This document shows, in pieces, positions 1-11,932 of a stretch of 64,000 nt of DNA. Position numbers and translations under genes: made by a program. The stretch covers positions 1 to 64,000 of the forward strand of contig JAREIK010001722.1 of the NCBI GenBank assembly GCA_029783825.1, written 5' to 3'. The stretch's first letter is position 1. Every line of letters begins with the position of its first letter. Under the pieces are notes generated by a model. It searched no databases, was not told where the DNA came from, and worked only from the letters and a program-made list of their open reading frames with translations. This DNA comes from Sapria himalayana. Taxonomy: Eukaryota; Streptophyta; Magnoliopsida; Malpighiales; Rafflesiaceae.

Positions 1-631
1 TTCCTTTGGCTGTGTCCACCTGCAAACTTTGTATATTTATAAATAAACAATTTTTAATCAGTGAACAAAAAAATAAATAAAATGTAAAAATTTTTAGGTA
101 GTAATATTTACCTTAAATTCTCTCCAAATCATCTCTATGTGTTAGTGACTTTCAATTATGTCCATTAGGTTTAAAGGACTTTTTGAAAATTGACCTCGAA
201 ACCCTAGAAATAGAACCAGATGGCTCTAACCTCATCCTGTAACCAAAATTTATATTAGCAAGTAAGAAATAAATTAATAAATTGATAAATCATTTGTAAG
301 CTTTATATCTTATAGATATCAATTGTCGGATCAAACTTAGCAATAGGAGAGTCTCATCTGTAGGGTTCTCTGAGAAAGACTCTTCAACATCTCCATCCTC
401 TCCCTCCTCTCCATCCCACGTCTCTTGATCATTCATCAAAATCTCAGGAACATTATGTGGATTAGTCAGTTGATGCTGCTGCTGCGGTACATTCATAACC
501 TTCTCTATCTACCATGGCGTCTCTTCCACACATGACCCTCTACCAGTTTCGGGCATACCTGAGGTGGTGCTGCCTATACCATAACTCATACGACCTTACA
601 ATGTACTGCCTCTACCTCATACATGTGCCAT
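1..631 (-). pseudogene. TNP1-like (Transposase_24 family) 5' part, CACTA-1
   Basis: TNP1 is the DNA-binding accessory protein of CACTA elements; it binds subterminal repeats. The reading frame begins at the ATG at 629-631, just after an AG that resembles a splice acceptor (TTTTTTGTAG), as at the other TNP1 starts in this window. The N-terminus is rich in Gly, Arg and Ser with in-frame stops. A longer open stretch (290-496) begins MNVPQQQHQL and contains an acidic run (WDGEEGEDGDVEE). The rest lies left of the window. The assignment rests on position downstream of TNP2 and on the glycine/arginine-rich start shared with the copy at 20519. Those sequences are weakly conserved, so it is less certain than the TNP2 call. 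Confidence 0.55.
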
Positions 632-703
632 ACCTACAAAAAATACATAAGGAAATGTAAATAAAAAAATGATTAGCAATTAAAATAACATAAATCTCAC
701 TGT

Positions 704-3700
704 CTACTCATTCTCATCAAAATCATTCAAATCTGATTCTTCTTCTTCTTCAAATGTACTAACATAATTTTCAAACTCCTCTTCACCACTCATTTCTTCC
801 TCATAATCAATTAAATTATCATCAACATCTACATCCCCACTTGTATCCATCTAAGAAGATGTGACTAAAAGGACATTTTCGTCCCCCACCACCGCTTTAA
901 TTATAACATCATTATCATTATTTTGAAAATTTGGTACTATGAAATTAGTACTTGGTGATGTGGGGATGTCAATTTGAGCCCTTGCTTTTATCTTGCACAC
1001 AACTTTCCAATCATTTCTAGGACCGGTCCGACCCAAATATTCACAATAATAAACCTATAATGCTTGTACTGCTAAGAAAAAAGGTTCATACTTGCTGAAT
1101 CAAATTTTATCGTGCACATTGACAAGTTTATATCGAGGATGGACAACAATATCAACATGTGGTGTTGGATCGAAATATTCACATTTGAATACCACGGTTT
1201 TTTTAACTGGGAGGGCGTCAAATTCTAACTTGATCACTTTAACCAGAGTCCCATAATAGTCATATTTGGTTTCATTGTATACAGAACCTTTAATGAATAC
1301 CCTCGTATTATTTGTTGCCCATAAGCTACCATATGATTTAGTGTGAAAATTAAAGTCATTCACATAGTAAACATTGTACGTTTTAACCTCTCTTAGGGGA
1401 CCTCGTGCTATACATTGAAGATAATGATTGGAAATTTTATTTACATGAATATGAACTTGCAATAAAAATTATGTGGATTATTTAGATTACAATTATAATT
1501 TTTTATTAGAATAATACAATTATTTTGTGATTTTTATTATAAGTAAACATACATATTTTTCAAAAAATGATGGAAATTCTTTTTCCATCACAGCATTAAT
1601 TACTTCTTCATTCATGTTTGGAAATTCTTTATGTTTATCTATAACAAAATCACTAAAAAAGAAATTAAAAATAATGGATACATTGATAGGAAATAGTAAA
1701 TTATAATAAATAATAGATATCATTTGACTATTAGAAAATACTTACTCAATGAATGGTTGAACTTCTGGACAATTCAATAGGACATATAGATGAGCTGCCA
1801 TATAATCATAGTTGACTTGATATCTTTTACCTTCAGCATCAATTTCATTACCTAAAGGCTTGAAAATTTCAAACATTTCATTATCTACATTGTCATAAAA
1901 TAAACCTTATTCCTCTTTTTCTTAAGTGGAAGAGTTGGATCTCCTTCTTTGAAATAAAATGATATAAATTTTGTAGCCTCATCCATAATATAAGCTATTG
2001 ATAAGGGAACTCTTTAACCTGAACCTTATTCATTATTGTATGCATTATTTTCCTCAAGTATTTACAAAAAAATTATTGAAATTACAAGTCATTTTTGTGT
2101 ATATATAAATATATATATAGAAAAAGAATTGGTTTAGTAAATTAATATTACCTTTCTAGAGGATAAATCCAACGATAATGGATAGGACCAGCAATCATAA
2201 CTTCGTAAGCCAAGTACACTGGAAGATATTCCATTGAGTCAAAAAGAACTAGGCGGAAAGATTTTCTAAAGATTGCATAAGATAACTAGAATTTGTTCAT
2301 CTAGATTCCTCAACTCCTCATCAATCAATGAAGAAAAGTCAGTTGCTTGAAGAATAATGAAATATCAATTATGGGCTCCCATATTCTATTAGGCAAAATT
2401 TCTCGAAGAACAATTGTTAATAACCTTTATATGAATACATGACAATCATGACACTTAAAGCAAAACATCTTAAGTATTTTCATATCCACACATCTCCCCA
2501 GATTAGAAGCATACCCATCTGAAACTCTAAGTTATTTTACCCATTCCAACACAACCTTTTTATGTGATTTATTCAGAACAAATTGTACATCAAGGAATTT
2601 ATTGGTGACAAGAATTTTTGTAAATTAAGGATGACAACAATATTTATTTAACTCATCTCTTGACTTGTAAGTGTCCTTAGTTTTTTCTGGAATGTTAAAC
2701 ACTGTATTGAAAATATTGTAAAACACATTCTTCTCGATATGCATAACATCAAGATTGTGCCTGAGCAAGTGTTCACACCAGTAGGCCAAATCCCAGTAAA
2801 TACTTCTCTTATTCCACCCACAAGTATTAGATATAGCTACATTCACAATCTCAGCGTCAAAATCTATCACCTTCCTAAACCCTCTTTTATTCAATTCTTA
2901 CAGAATATCATCCCCAAATCTAATCCCCAAGAATTATTTATTAACCTTTCTATTCTTAACGAAATCTTTGGTTATTACGTGGATACGTATGATTAATAGG
3001 CAAAAACTTATGATTGCTGTCGAACCATGACTATTTTCAGATCTTAATTAATCTAAAAGTATCAGAATTTTCCATACAATGGCGATATGCTAACATACCA
3101 GTTGTACCCCACCCAGACATCATAGAATACACTGGAAAGTCCTTTATAGTCTACTTGAGGGTAGCTCGCATCTGAAAATTTTATAGTTTGGAAATATCAT
3201 AAATTTGAACCCCAACACCCCAAATACTTTTCAACTCTACTATCAATGGCTACAAGAAAACATCTATCTTTTCCTTTGGTTTCGTAGGCCCCGACACTAA
3301 CATAGTCAAAAACATAAATTCCTCCTTCATACATAAGTCTAGAGGTAAATTATATGGGGTCACCACCACAGGCCACAAAGAATATTGTTGTCCTGATTGA
3401 CCAAATGGCTAAAAACTATCAGCAAATAAATCCAGCCTAACATTTAGAACTTCAAAAGAAAAATCAGGAAAACACCCATCAAAATATTTCCAAGCAGGAG
3501 CATCAGCAGGTTGACACATCTTACCATCCTCTATATGATGCTATGAATGTCACATCATTTCATTAGCTATTATGGTTGATGCATACAATCTATGAAACCT
3601 AGGTGTTATTGGACAATAGTGCATCTTTTTATATGGCACCTTCAACTTATGTATATACAATTTATTTCCAGAACCCCTAACATTTTGCTTGTAGCAAGCA

Positions 3701-3740
3701 TGCCCACTTATTTTACAACTATAAAAAAATCATTCACGAT
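704..3740 (-). pseudogene. TNP2 transposase (Transposase_21), degenerate, CACTA-1
   Basis: Catalytic transposase of a CACTA element, broken by many stops and frameshifts. Reading right to left on the minus strand, I see the Transposase_21 hallmarks: DGKMCQPADAPAWKYF and SGQQYSLWPVVVTPYNLP near 3200-3520, then the HNLDVMHIEKNVF signature with its WDLAYWCEHLLR lead (2625-2894). A DUF4216-like domain follows at 1100-1462, containing YYVNDFNFHT, then WKVVCKIKAR and an acidic tail rich in Glu and Asp ending at the TAG at 704-706. The N-terminal Transpos_assoc domain (WMY...RCPC) was not found; AT-rich repeats begin where it would be. The family assignment is secure; exact exon limits are not. Confidence 0.85.
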
Positions 3741-3839
3741 CATCCATTCACGATCATCTTCCATAACTAGTTAAAAAAATCATTGTACATCCATTCACAA
3801 TTCCATGCACAATTTGACCATTGTACATACATCCACGAC

Positions 3840-5650
3840 CATCTTTCATAACTAGTTAAAAAAAATCATTTTATTTAACACAAGCAATTGTCTTTAATTA
3901 TAGTTATATATAATTATATAGGCATTAATTTAGATATAAAAATATTTATATATAGTTATACACATATAGTTTAAAATAATGTTGTATGTTGTTATACATG
4001 TAATTATATATATAGTTACATGTGGATATACATATAGTTACACATATAGTTAATAGTATATTGATACATGTAGGTTTATATTTTTATTTATTTAATTTTA
4101 TATATTTATACATATAGTAATGTATAGTTATACATTACTATAATACTATACAAATATATATTAAATATAAGCTATAAATTTAATATTTAAATATAATTTT
4201 GCATAAAACTTTTAAAGTTATACACTAAGTAAGATACAATTATTTATAATTATATATAATTTTACATATAATATATAAAGTTATAAATAGTTATATATAA
4301 GTAAACGTATAGTTATATAAAGATATATTCATACAAGTAGTTATAAGTAGTTATACATTAATATAAACAATGTTATAAAAAAATATTTTGCTTTAATTAT
4401 ATTAATACAAAAATGTATATATAGTTACAAATATAGTTATATAAAATTATAGATATTTATTTAGTTATACAAAAATTTATATTCAGTTACACACATGTAG
4501 TTTAAAATAATGTTGTAAATTGTTATACATGTAATTATAAATATAGTTACATGTGGTTATACATATAGTCACACATATAGTTAAACGTATATTTATACAT
4601 GTAGGATTATATATTTGTTAATTTAATTTTTTATATTTATACATATAGTTATGTATATGTATAGATATAGTAAATTACTTTTGTATATACTACTATATAC
4701 AAATATAGTTTAAAAAAAGCGGTAAATTAATATTTAAATATAATTATGCATAAAACTTTTAAAGTTATACACATAGTAAGATACAATTATTTATAGTTAT
4801 ATATTATTTTACATATAATATATATAGTTATAAATAGTTATATATAATAAAACATTTAGTTATATATAGATTTATTCATACAAGTAGTTATTAGTGGTTA
4901 TACATAAATATAAACAACGTTAAAAAAATTTATTTTGCTTTTATTATATTAATACATAAATGTATTTACAGTTATAAATATAGTTATATATAATTATATA
5001 GACATTTATTTAGTTATACAAATTTTTATATATAGTTATACACATATAGTTTAACATAATGTTGTATGTTGTTATACATGTAATTATAAATATTGTTACA
5101 TGTGACTATACATATAGTTACACATAGTTAAACGTATATTTATACTTGTAGGTTTATATATTTGTTAATTTTATTTTATATATTATTACATATAGTTATG
5201 TATACTCATACATATAGTAAAATACTTTTTTTATATACTACTATATATAAATATATTTTAAATATAAGTTGTAAATTTAATATTTAAATATAATTATGCA
5301 TAAAACTTTTAATGTGATACACATAGTAAGATACAAATATTGATAGTTAAATATTATTTTACATATAATATATATAGTTATAAATAGTTATATAATTAAA
5401 CAAATTGTTATATATAGATATATTTATACAAGTAGTGATAAGTAGTCATACATAAATATATACAACGTTATAAACAAATATTTTAATTTAATTATATGAA
5501 TACATATATGTATATATAGTTACAAATATTGTTATATTTATTTATATAGAGTTTTACATATTTATATAAATATTTATATATAGTTATACACACATAGTTA
5601 TAAATATGCATGTAGTTAATGATATAATTATATTTAACATTTATATAGGT
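3840..5650. repeat. AT-rich tandem repeat, period about 540 bp, 3+ copies
   Basis: A stretch of more than 80% A+T made of variants of TATAGTTATACATATAG, organised at a higher level. The landmark TTTAAAATAATGTTGTA occurs near 3970, 4501 and 5050 (as TTTAACATAATG in the last), each time followed by the same ordered blocks (TTATACATGTAATTATA, TTACATGTGG, a TACATGTAGG-like block and so on). This gives periods of roughly 531 and 549 bp. A partial fourth copy starts near 5570. It lies between the TNP2 gene and the subterminal repeats of CACTA-1, in the element's 5' region. No coding content. Confidence 0.85.
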
Positions 5651-5839
5651 ATACATTTAGTAAAATATAATTATAAATAGTTATATATTTGTATACATAT
5701 AATGTATTTTTTTAGAAATATAGTTATATAGAATTATATATATAGTTATACATTATTATATGGTTACAAATTAGTTATATAAAGTTATAAATATAGTTAG
5801 AAAAGTAGTTAACTTTCTTATAAATAAAGTTATAAATAC

Positions 5840-6445
5840 TTTTACATAAAATGACATATGATTATATAATTAAAAACGTGTATCTATATAATATTTGTGA
5901 ATAAAATAATTTTATAAAGTTACTTAAATATTATTATATTTATATATAACACTTTTATAAATAATATATAGTATATATATCACATTTATATAAACATTAT
6001 AAATATTATATATTTATATAAAAATAATATGTAATATAAATATTTACAAAATTGTATAATCATTTAATATTACATAATTGTTATATAAGAAAATATATAC
6101 ATGGATAGTTAAATGTAAATTTTATATAGATATGTATAAACATTAATACATATGTATAAATATTTATATATATAATTATATGTTTATATAAATATATCAA
6201 TGTATATTTATAATATAATACATTTATATATATTAAAGTATAGAAATTTGTACATAATATCATTCGATTATATAAATCTATAAAAGTTTATATATACTGT
6301 TATAGATATTAATTAAGATTAACATTAACTAAAAGTTTGATTAAACATAAATCATAATATATATTAAAAGTATTGACATTTATTCATAATTTCATATGAT
6401 TATATAAATATAATCCATTACCATTAAGATTATTCGGATGCAAAC
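5840..6445. repeat. AT-rich dispersed repeat, copy 1 of 3
   Basis: About 500-600 bp with an ordered series of motifs: TTACTTAAATATTATTATAT, CACATTTATATAAACATTAT, TACATATGTATAAATATTTA, then TATATTAAAGTATAGA and a CAT(A/T)(C/T)GATTATATAAA block. The same series in the same orientation is found near 34180-34700 and 44870-45400. A shared order of imperfect blocks argues for common descent and not chance AT-richness. Function unknown; no ORF of note. The stretch from 6446 to 6840 shows nothing I can name. Confidence 0.7.
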
Positions 6446-6839
6446 ATCATATAATTGAAATCAAAATCACTAAAATCCTAAAAATATAAACAGTATTTGA
6501 ACAAATTTTAAATAATGAAAAATTATTGTTTGATTAATTGTGCTGAGTAAAAATCATGTCAGGTTAAATGAAATTGAAGCAAAAATTAAAAATTAGGAGG
6601 AGAAAAAACATAATACCCAAATATACTGAAAAATGAAATTCTGAATATCTATATATAATTCTGAGAGATGGAGATGTGTATATGCAATTTGAAGGCGAAG
6701 GACAAAGAAAAACTTACTTCGATTTAGAAGAAATATCACATTTATGCGATTTCGTGCTTACTGTCGGCTTTGATTCAAAAAAAATGATGGAGTTTTGATG
6801 ATTTAGGTTATAATGACTTAGCAAATAATTTTCAAATCA

Positions 6840-7604
6840 AAAAAATAAAAACATTGAATTATTGACCAAAATTATGGTTGGTTAAAGGTCGGTGATAAAA
6901 ATCTATAAGTATTTGGAAGTCATTTTTACCGACTAATTTTAATGGTAATATGTTTTTGGTCATTATTTGGTCGGTAATTAGTTGCCAATTTCTATTCGCT
7001 ATTTCCATCCTAATTTACAGACTAATTTCCGACCAAAAATATTTTGGTAGGAAGTTATGGTCCGTATTTGGTCGTGAAATGATCAGTATTTTTAGTCGTT
7101 AAATGATCGGTAATCATTTGAGAATATTTTTCTCTAATTCCTTTTTTATTTACAGACCATATTACCCACCAAATAAATTTGATCTATAATATATGGTCCT
7201 TAATTGGTTGAAAATTTGGTCGGAAGTATTTTTCTCCAATGTGACTCTTTGCATCTCTAAATTGGTCGTGAATTGGTCAGTAATTACCGGCCTATATATT
7301 TGATCGGTAAATGGTCGATATATGCTAAGCCATAAATAATTTGGAAAAAATACTATACTGATCAATTATAATGATAGGTCATTAAATGGTCGGTAATATA
7401 TTTGATAACCATTCTACATACCGATTTCTAACCAAAAATATTTGGTTGGTAATTATGGTTAGTATTTTGTCACAAATTTGGTCGATAGAATTTTTTTTTC
7501 TATATCCTTTTTTAGTCGCTAACTAGTCGTGTTTTAGACATCAATTACCGACCAAATTATTTTCGTCGGTATTTAGGTCGATATTATCATAATTTTTAGT
7601 AGTG
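6840..7604 (-). repeat. CACTA-1 subterminal repeats and terminal inverted repeat
   Basis: Many short direct and inverted copies of GGTCGGTAATTA and GACCAAAATTAT (for example near 6877, 6970, 7040, 7210, 7260, 7385, 7540 and 7565), ending in the CACTA terminal repeat at 7588-7604. Subterminal arrays of 10-20 bp units are the binding sites of TNP1-type proteins in En/Spm elements. The repeat family differs from those of CACTA-2 (AGAGATGG type) and CACTA-3 to -5 (TAGCTAGGGA type), so three subfamilies are present in the window. Confidence 0.8.
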
Positions 7605-7607
7605 ATA

Positions 7608-8866
7608 AAAAAACCTCATGTTTTCTTGTTAGTAATTATACCTGAGTCGAACAACCCTAAGCATAAGATAAATGTTTTCTTCCCCACTAATAGCTGAATT
7701 GAAATACTTGTGGGAGATAGATGTTGAAACATATGATGTGTCTCAAAAATAGAATTTTTAAATGAGAACATCTTTGTTGTGAACTATTAGTGACTTTCCG
7801 GCATAATAAATATTGTTTGGATGAAGCATAATTGGTAAATTAGCTTGTCTGCATTGTATGGAGTACTTAGATACATTTTCACTCCCAAATTGTCATTAGA
7901 CATCATGGTTTGATAATCATTGAAAATTTCTACCTCATAATCACCCCTTCAGATGAAATAAAAACAACTTTATTAAGAATAAAACAATTTCTTCCCAGTC
8001 ACCTCCTATTAGGTATGGAACAAAAATTTTAAAGCACATCAGGATGTTGGGACTTAGAAAGGTAACTGAAGCTGATGCAGAAGAGATCAATAGCAACATT
8101 TGTAAAACTAATGGTTGGGGTTGGAGAAAATGTAGTATATTTTTGGATTTGCCTTATTGGAGTACCAATCTGATCCATCATAATCTCGATGTAATGCACA
8201 TAGAGAAAAATGTGTTTGAAAATACCTTCGATACTATCATGAACATTGAGGGCAAAACAAAAGACAACATCAAAACTATGAAAGATTTGATATTGCCGAC
8301 GAAAAGAGTTAGAGAAGAATGCTAATGATAAATATTCAAAGGGGAGCTACACTTTGGATAAGATGGTAAGCAAGCTATATGTGAATGGGTGAAAAATCTC
8401 AAATTTCTTGATGTTTATATGTCAAATATGGGATGATGTGTGGACTTAAGAAGTACACACTTTTTGGTATGAAAAGTCATGACTGTCATGTCTTTATGTA
8501 GAGGTTAATCCCAATAGCATTTTAGAATTTTATGCAAATGAATATTTGGGAACCACTAACTGAGTTGAGCTTATCCTTTTAAGACTTTGTCTGTATGAAA
8601 ATCAAGGAGGAATATATAAGAAGATTATAGTTAGAAATTCCAAAAATTTTATGAAAGTTAGAGAGAATATTTTTTTTTGCTTTCTTTGACTCAATGAAAC
8701 ATTTGCCTGTCCACATCCCATATGAGGCAAAAATAGCAGGCCTAGTATAGGTTTGTTGGATATACCTAATTGAGAGATACTATCTTCTCATATAAAATTT
8801 TTAATTTCCTTGATATTTGATGTTAATAACATATGAAAAGAATTAATTAAAGTCATATATATATAT

Positions 8867-8899
<33 letters not shown>

Positions 8900-10123
8900 A
8901 TGTGTGTAGGTTCCTTTGTCATTTGAAAAAAAAATGTCGGTAATAAGTCTCGAGTTGAGGGTTCAATATGTAATGCATATTTAGTTGAAGAAGCATGAAA
9001 CTTTTGTTTGCATTACTTTTAATCACATGTTCACACAAGATAGTAGAATGTGCCTTATAATGATGATGAGGGGATTTCTTTTCCAATAGAAGGTAATTTG
9101 TCAACATTCACGTATCCTGGATCTTCTTATGGAACTGCAAAGCCTAGGCCAATTGATGCCGGGGAAATTCGGGCTGCTCAAACCTATATTTTTTTTGAAT
9201 TGTGTTGTGGTTGCACCTTTTGAAGTAGTTACATTCTCAAGCTACATTAACAAGATCCAAGAATTAGTGATGTTGACATTGATCAAATGCTCAATAATAA
9301 TTTTGTTGAATTGTTCAAACTTTATGTAAGAGTATTTCCTTCCCTGCATAATTTTTCATAAATAAATATTTAAAATCAAATACATATTGACATTACTATT
9401 TTTTAAATAAACAGGCATGTAATCCAAGTAACAATGTAGCAAATATCTTTGTAAAGGCTCTTGCTGAAAGGCCAAATAGAACCACACAGTCATATTTAAT
9501 GTACAAACTATAGACCCTGGGACTGGCCGAGCTACCATGAAAAATGCTGTTTGCATTAAGGGTACAAACTATAGATAGAATGAAAGTGATTATTATGGTC
9601 AATTGATAGTGATATTAGAGTTAGAGTATCCTGGTTATCCATTCAAAATAACAATTCTATTTAAATATGATAGGTTAGACCCTTCAAGGCTTGGTACTAG
9701 GAGGCACCCAAATTACAGCCTCATAGAAGTCAACTAATGTAGAAGGTTTAATAAATATGAACCATTCATACTTTACAATGCAAGCATGCTAGGTATATTA
9801 TGTACCATATCCTTCATTAAGGTGAGCCCAAACAGATTGGATAACTATGTGCAAGATTAAGGCGAGGGCAATATTAAAGATGCCTGAATTGTCAAAGAAA
9901 AACTTCTTCAATGCTGGAATTAGCCTTTCAAGATAATGAAATTAATTTACATCAAATTGAGGTGGTGGTGGACAATGATCGTTGTCTTCAAAGTGATCCA
10001 AATGGTGGAGATATAGGCGCTAATGTAGGAGATGATGAATTTGAATCTGAAGATGATATTGAACATGTTTTGGAATATGAATCAGAAGATGAAGATGGTG
10101 ATGAAGACTTTCCTGATTTGTAG
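7608..10123 (+). pseudogene. TNP2 transposase C-terminal part, degenerate, CACTA-2
   Basis: Transposase_21 coding sequence starting in mid-domain immediately after the CACTA-1 end. The first codons read KKPHVFLLVIIPESNNPKHK, the equivalent of the family's VPGPKNPK block. Next come a decayed ETYDVSQK motif, the open stretch 8044-8325 with HHNLDVMHIEKNVFEN, KSHDCHVFM and RLIPIAF motifs near 8480-8525, then a DUF4216-like part near 9595-9780 (ELEYPGYPF, GTRRHPNYSLIEVN, KYEPFIL). It ends in an acidic tail (9911-10123) that stops TAG at 10121-10123. Several in-frame stops and frameshifts make it non-functional. The missing N-terminal part should lie on the far side of CACTA-1. Confidence 0.85.
8869..8896. 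repeat. (GT)n microsatellite
   Basis: A perfect run of about 14 GT units inside the TNP2 pseudogene of CACTA-2, preceded by a short (AT)n run. It lies between coding blocks and probably expanded after the gene lost function. Confidence 0.95.
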
Positions 10124-10945
10124 TATTTTTTTTGTGATCTTGTTGTGAAACACCCTAGTAAACTTATCTCCCAAGTTATTATAATCACTAGTTGTCCATT
10201 TTCTAACTCATTAACATGGATTTTTTTTATAAAGTTTTATTTTATTAATAATAACCCTCTCTTTTGGCGGAGGAATACCCTTAATACAAACTATCATCTA
10301 CCCTTAACCCTTTTTACAACCATTCTTCAAATAAAAAGATAAATTACATTTCCATCTACACTTATAGAAATATATCTAATAATATATATAAAAGGTTAAT
10401 AGAGAAACTCTTCATTCTGAGTGTTAATGGCTAGCTTTTTGATGGTAGCTTATTCATCAAAAAGATTGTCTTGCTTTCCCAATATTTCCATGTGTGAAAT
10501 GAACTTTTACTTGTTTCTTTTTATATTTCTGTATTTTCTCTAGTAACTTGAATCCTTTAAATCTGCATCTTTAATTCGCACTACGTCATTTTCCAGCAAG
10601 CTTGAGTCTTTAATCATCTCGTTCCTCCTTTAGTCGAGAACACCTTTTCTCTAGCAAATGTCTTTGAGCACTTCTAGAAACCATAAATGAGCCCTTTACA
10701 TGCCTTTCCCTGCACAAACCAAATTAGCAAGAAGATCTTTGATTCTCCTTGCTTGATTAATGAGTTGGCTTGGAATATCTTTGTGTATAACTTCAGGAAC
10801 TCATCCATGGCTGCTCTGCCCTGTAATGCCTCCTTCCATTTCTTTTCTCTTTATTCATATCCTATCTACTCTTACAAAGTTTTAGACTACACCTTAACAC
10901 ATGTATACAATGACTTACAGACTTCCAACATAAAACTTCCATAAA
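10124..10945. other. Unassigned spacer between TNP2 and the LINE region
   Basis: No supported gene. Two T-runs occur near 10126-10134 and 10219-10227, and either could mark the poly(A) end of a minus-strand LINE-derived insertion, but I could not find matching target duplications. Part of the minus strand near 10690-10870 is weakly coding-like (KWKEALQGRAAMDEFLK) and then hits stops. I do not recognise it. The segment 10400-11640 is less AT-rich than its surroundings, so it may be a captured or older genic fragment. Confidence 0.4.
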
Positions 10946-11080
10946 CAGACTTCCAGCGACACAGACTTCCAGCGACACAGACTTCCAGCAACATACACTC
11001 CAACAGATTCAATATAACACAGACTTCCAGCAACATTTAAAGTTTAAACAGACTCAATGTGACACAGACTTCCAGCTACT
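10946..11080. repeat. Minisatellite, unit CAGACTTCCAGCGACA
   Basis: Short tandem array with a unit of about 16 bp, CAGACTTCCAGCGACA. Two near-perfect adjacent copies lie at about 10946-10977. Five or so looser copies (CAGACTTCCAGCAACA, CAGACTTCCAGCTACT, CAGACTCAATGTGACA) continue to 11080, spaced by related AACAGATTCAATATAACA blocks. No coding role is evident. Confidence 0.8.
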
Positions 11081-11639
11081 ACATTTAAATAGGCATCTAT
11101 CCTTCCATGTAGCTTCATCCACTGAGCCAAGGACTGAAGGTTGCCTTGTGCAGTTTTTATATTGAGTACATATATACATGCATAAAAGACTACATATCTA
11201 TACATCCATTACCTTTTCTCAAGCCCATCCCCTAATGTTATCGCAGCTTAGTTTTGGTTGCTTCTTTCATTTCTACCTATAGAAAAAGCAAAGAAAACAC
11301 TGTGCAAGCAAGAAATCCACTTACCATATCCCTTTTGTGATTGCTTCACCCACTTATATCGATCACCCCTCAGGACCAGGGTGATCCATTATGCCATCTT
11401 ATTTGCCATTTATAAATCTCCAATACAAGTCCTAGCTTCTGGTTTCTGCCCGTTCCTATTTGATGCCTTAAGCTACTAAAAAAACAGAAAACCCACCAAA
11501 ACCAATGGCATAAATACAATATATACCCACATACCTTGCCACTTTACCTCCCTTTTGCTGATTGCTTTAGTTTTGGGCCTTGCTGGATAGCTTCCCTGCA
11601 AAGACAGAAATTTCCCTGCCCTGGACTCTACCCACTTAA
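11081..11639. other. Unassigned segment left of the LINE
   Basis: No gene supported. Two similar short blocks are seen, CCCTTTTGTGATTGCTTCACCCACTTAT near 11329 and CCCTTTTGCTGATTGCTTTAG near 11550, suggesting an old internal duplication. The plus-strand open frame at 11258-11479 has no recognisable motif and I treat it as chance. Confidence 0.3.
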
Positions 11640-11762
11640 AACTGCCATCCGTGTTAAGTGATAACTTTCCTGCTGGAGGTCTATTCCAGGTTATACTATT
11701 TATCCTTTGCTGCTTAATTATCTTAATATTAAGGTCCCATGATTTATCTACATACTTATTTA
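11640..11762 (-). pseudogene. LINE RNase H fragment (second copy)
   Basis: Minus-strand reading from about 11762 gives SWDLNIKIIKQQRIN and then WNRPPAGKLSLNTDGSF. This is the start of an RVT_3-type RNase H domain, including the NTDGSF strand with its catalytic Asp. It is a diverged paralogue of the same segment in the adjacent LINE (12400-12500), in the same orientation, and breaks off after about 40 residues. It shows that the tryptophan at the LINE's TAG (12497-12499) was ancestral. It could be a remnant of an older LINE into which the present copy inserted. Confidence 0.75.
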
Positions 11763-11932
11763 TATTCTTATTTATTACTATTATAGGCTTTATACAACTT
11801 TTTATATAACAGTGTTTATATAGCAGCGTAAAAGTCAGAATATATATTATTATATTATATTAGCAATAGTCAAGATACATATTTTAAAATACTCATTATT
11901 CCGGCCCAATCCATCAGAAAGTTGAGGCTTTG

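Larger units (their letters stand above)
1..7604 (-). mobile_element. CACTA-1: En/Spm-type DNA transposon, right (5') end at 7604
   Basis: Class II CACTA transposon read on the minus strand. Its 5' end is the terminal motif CACTACTAAAAATTATG, read leftwards from 7604. From right to left follow about 760 bp of subterminal GGTCGGTAA-type repeats, AT-rich tandem repeats, a TNP2 (Transposase_21) pseudogene and the start of TNP1. This is the usual En/Spm order. The left (3') end lies outside the window, so the 3-bp target duplication cannot be tested; the right flanking triplet is ATA. Plus-strand TNP2 codons of another element start immediately to the right, so this element is nested. It is non-functional because TNP2 carries many stops. 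Confidence 0.85.
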
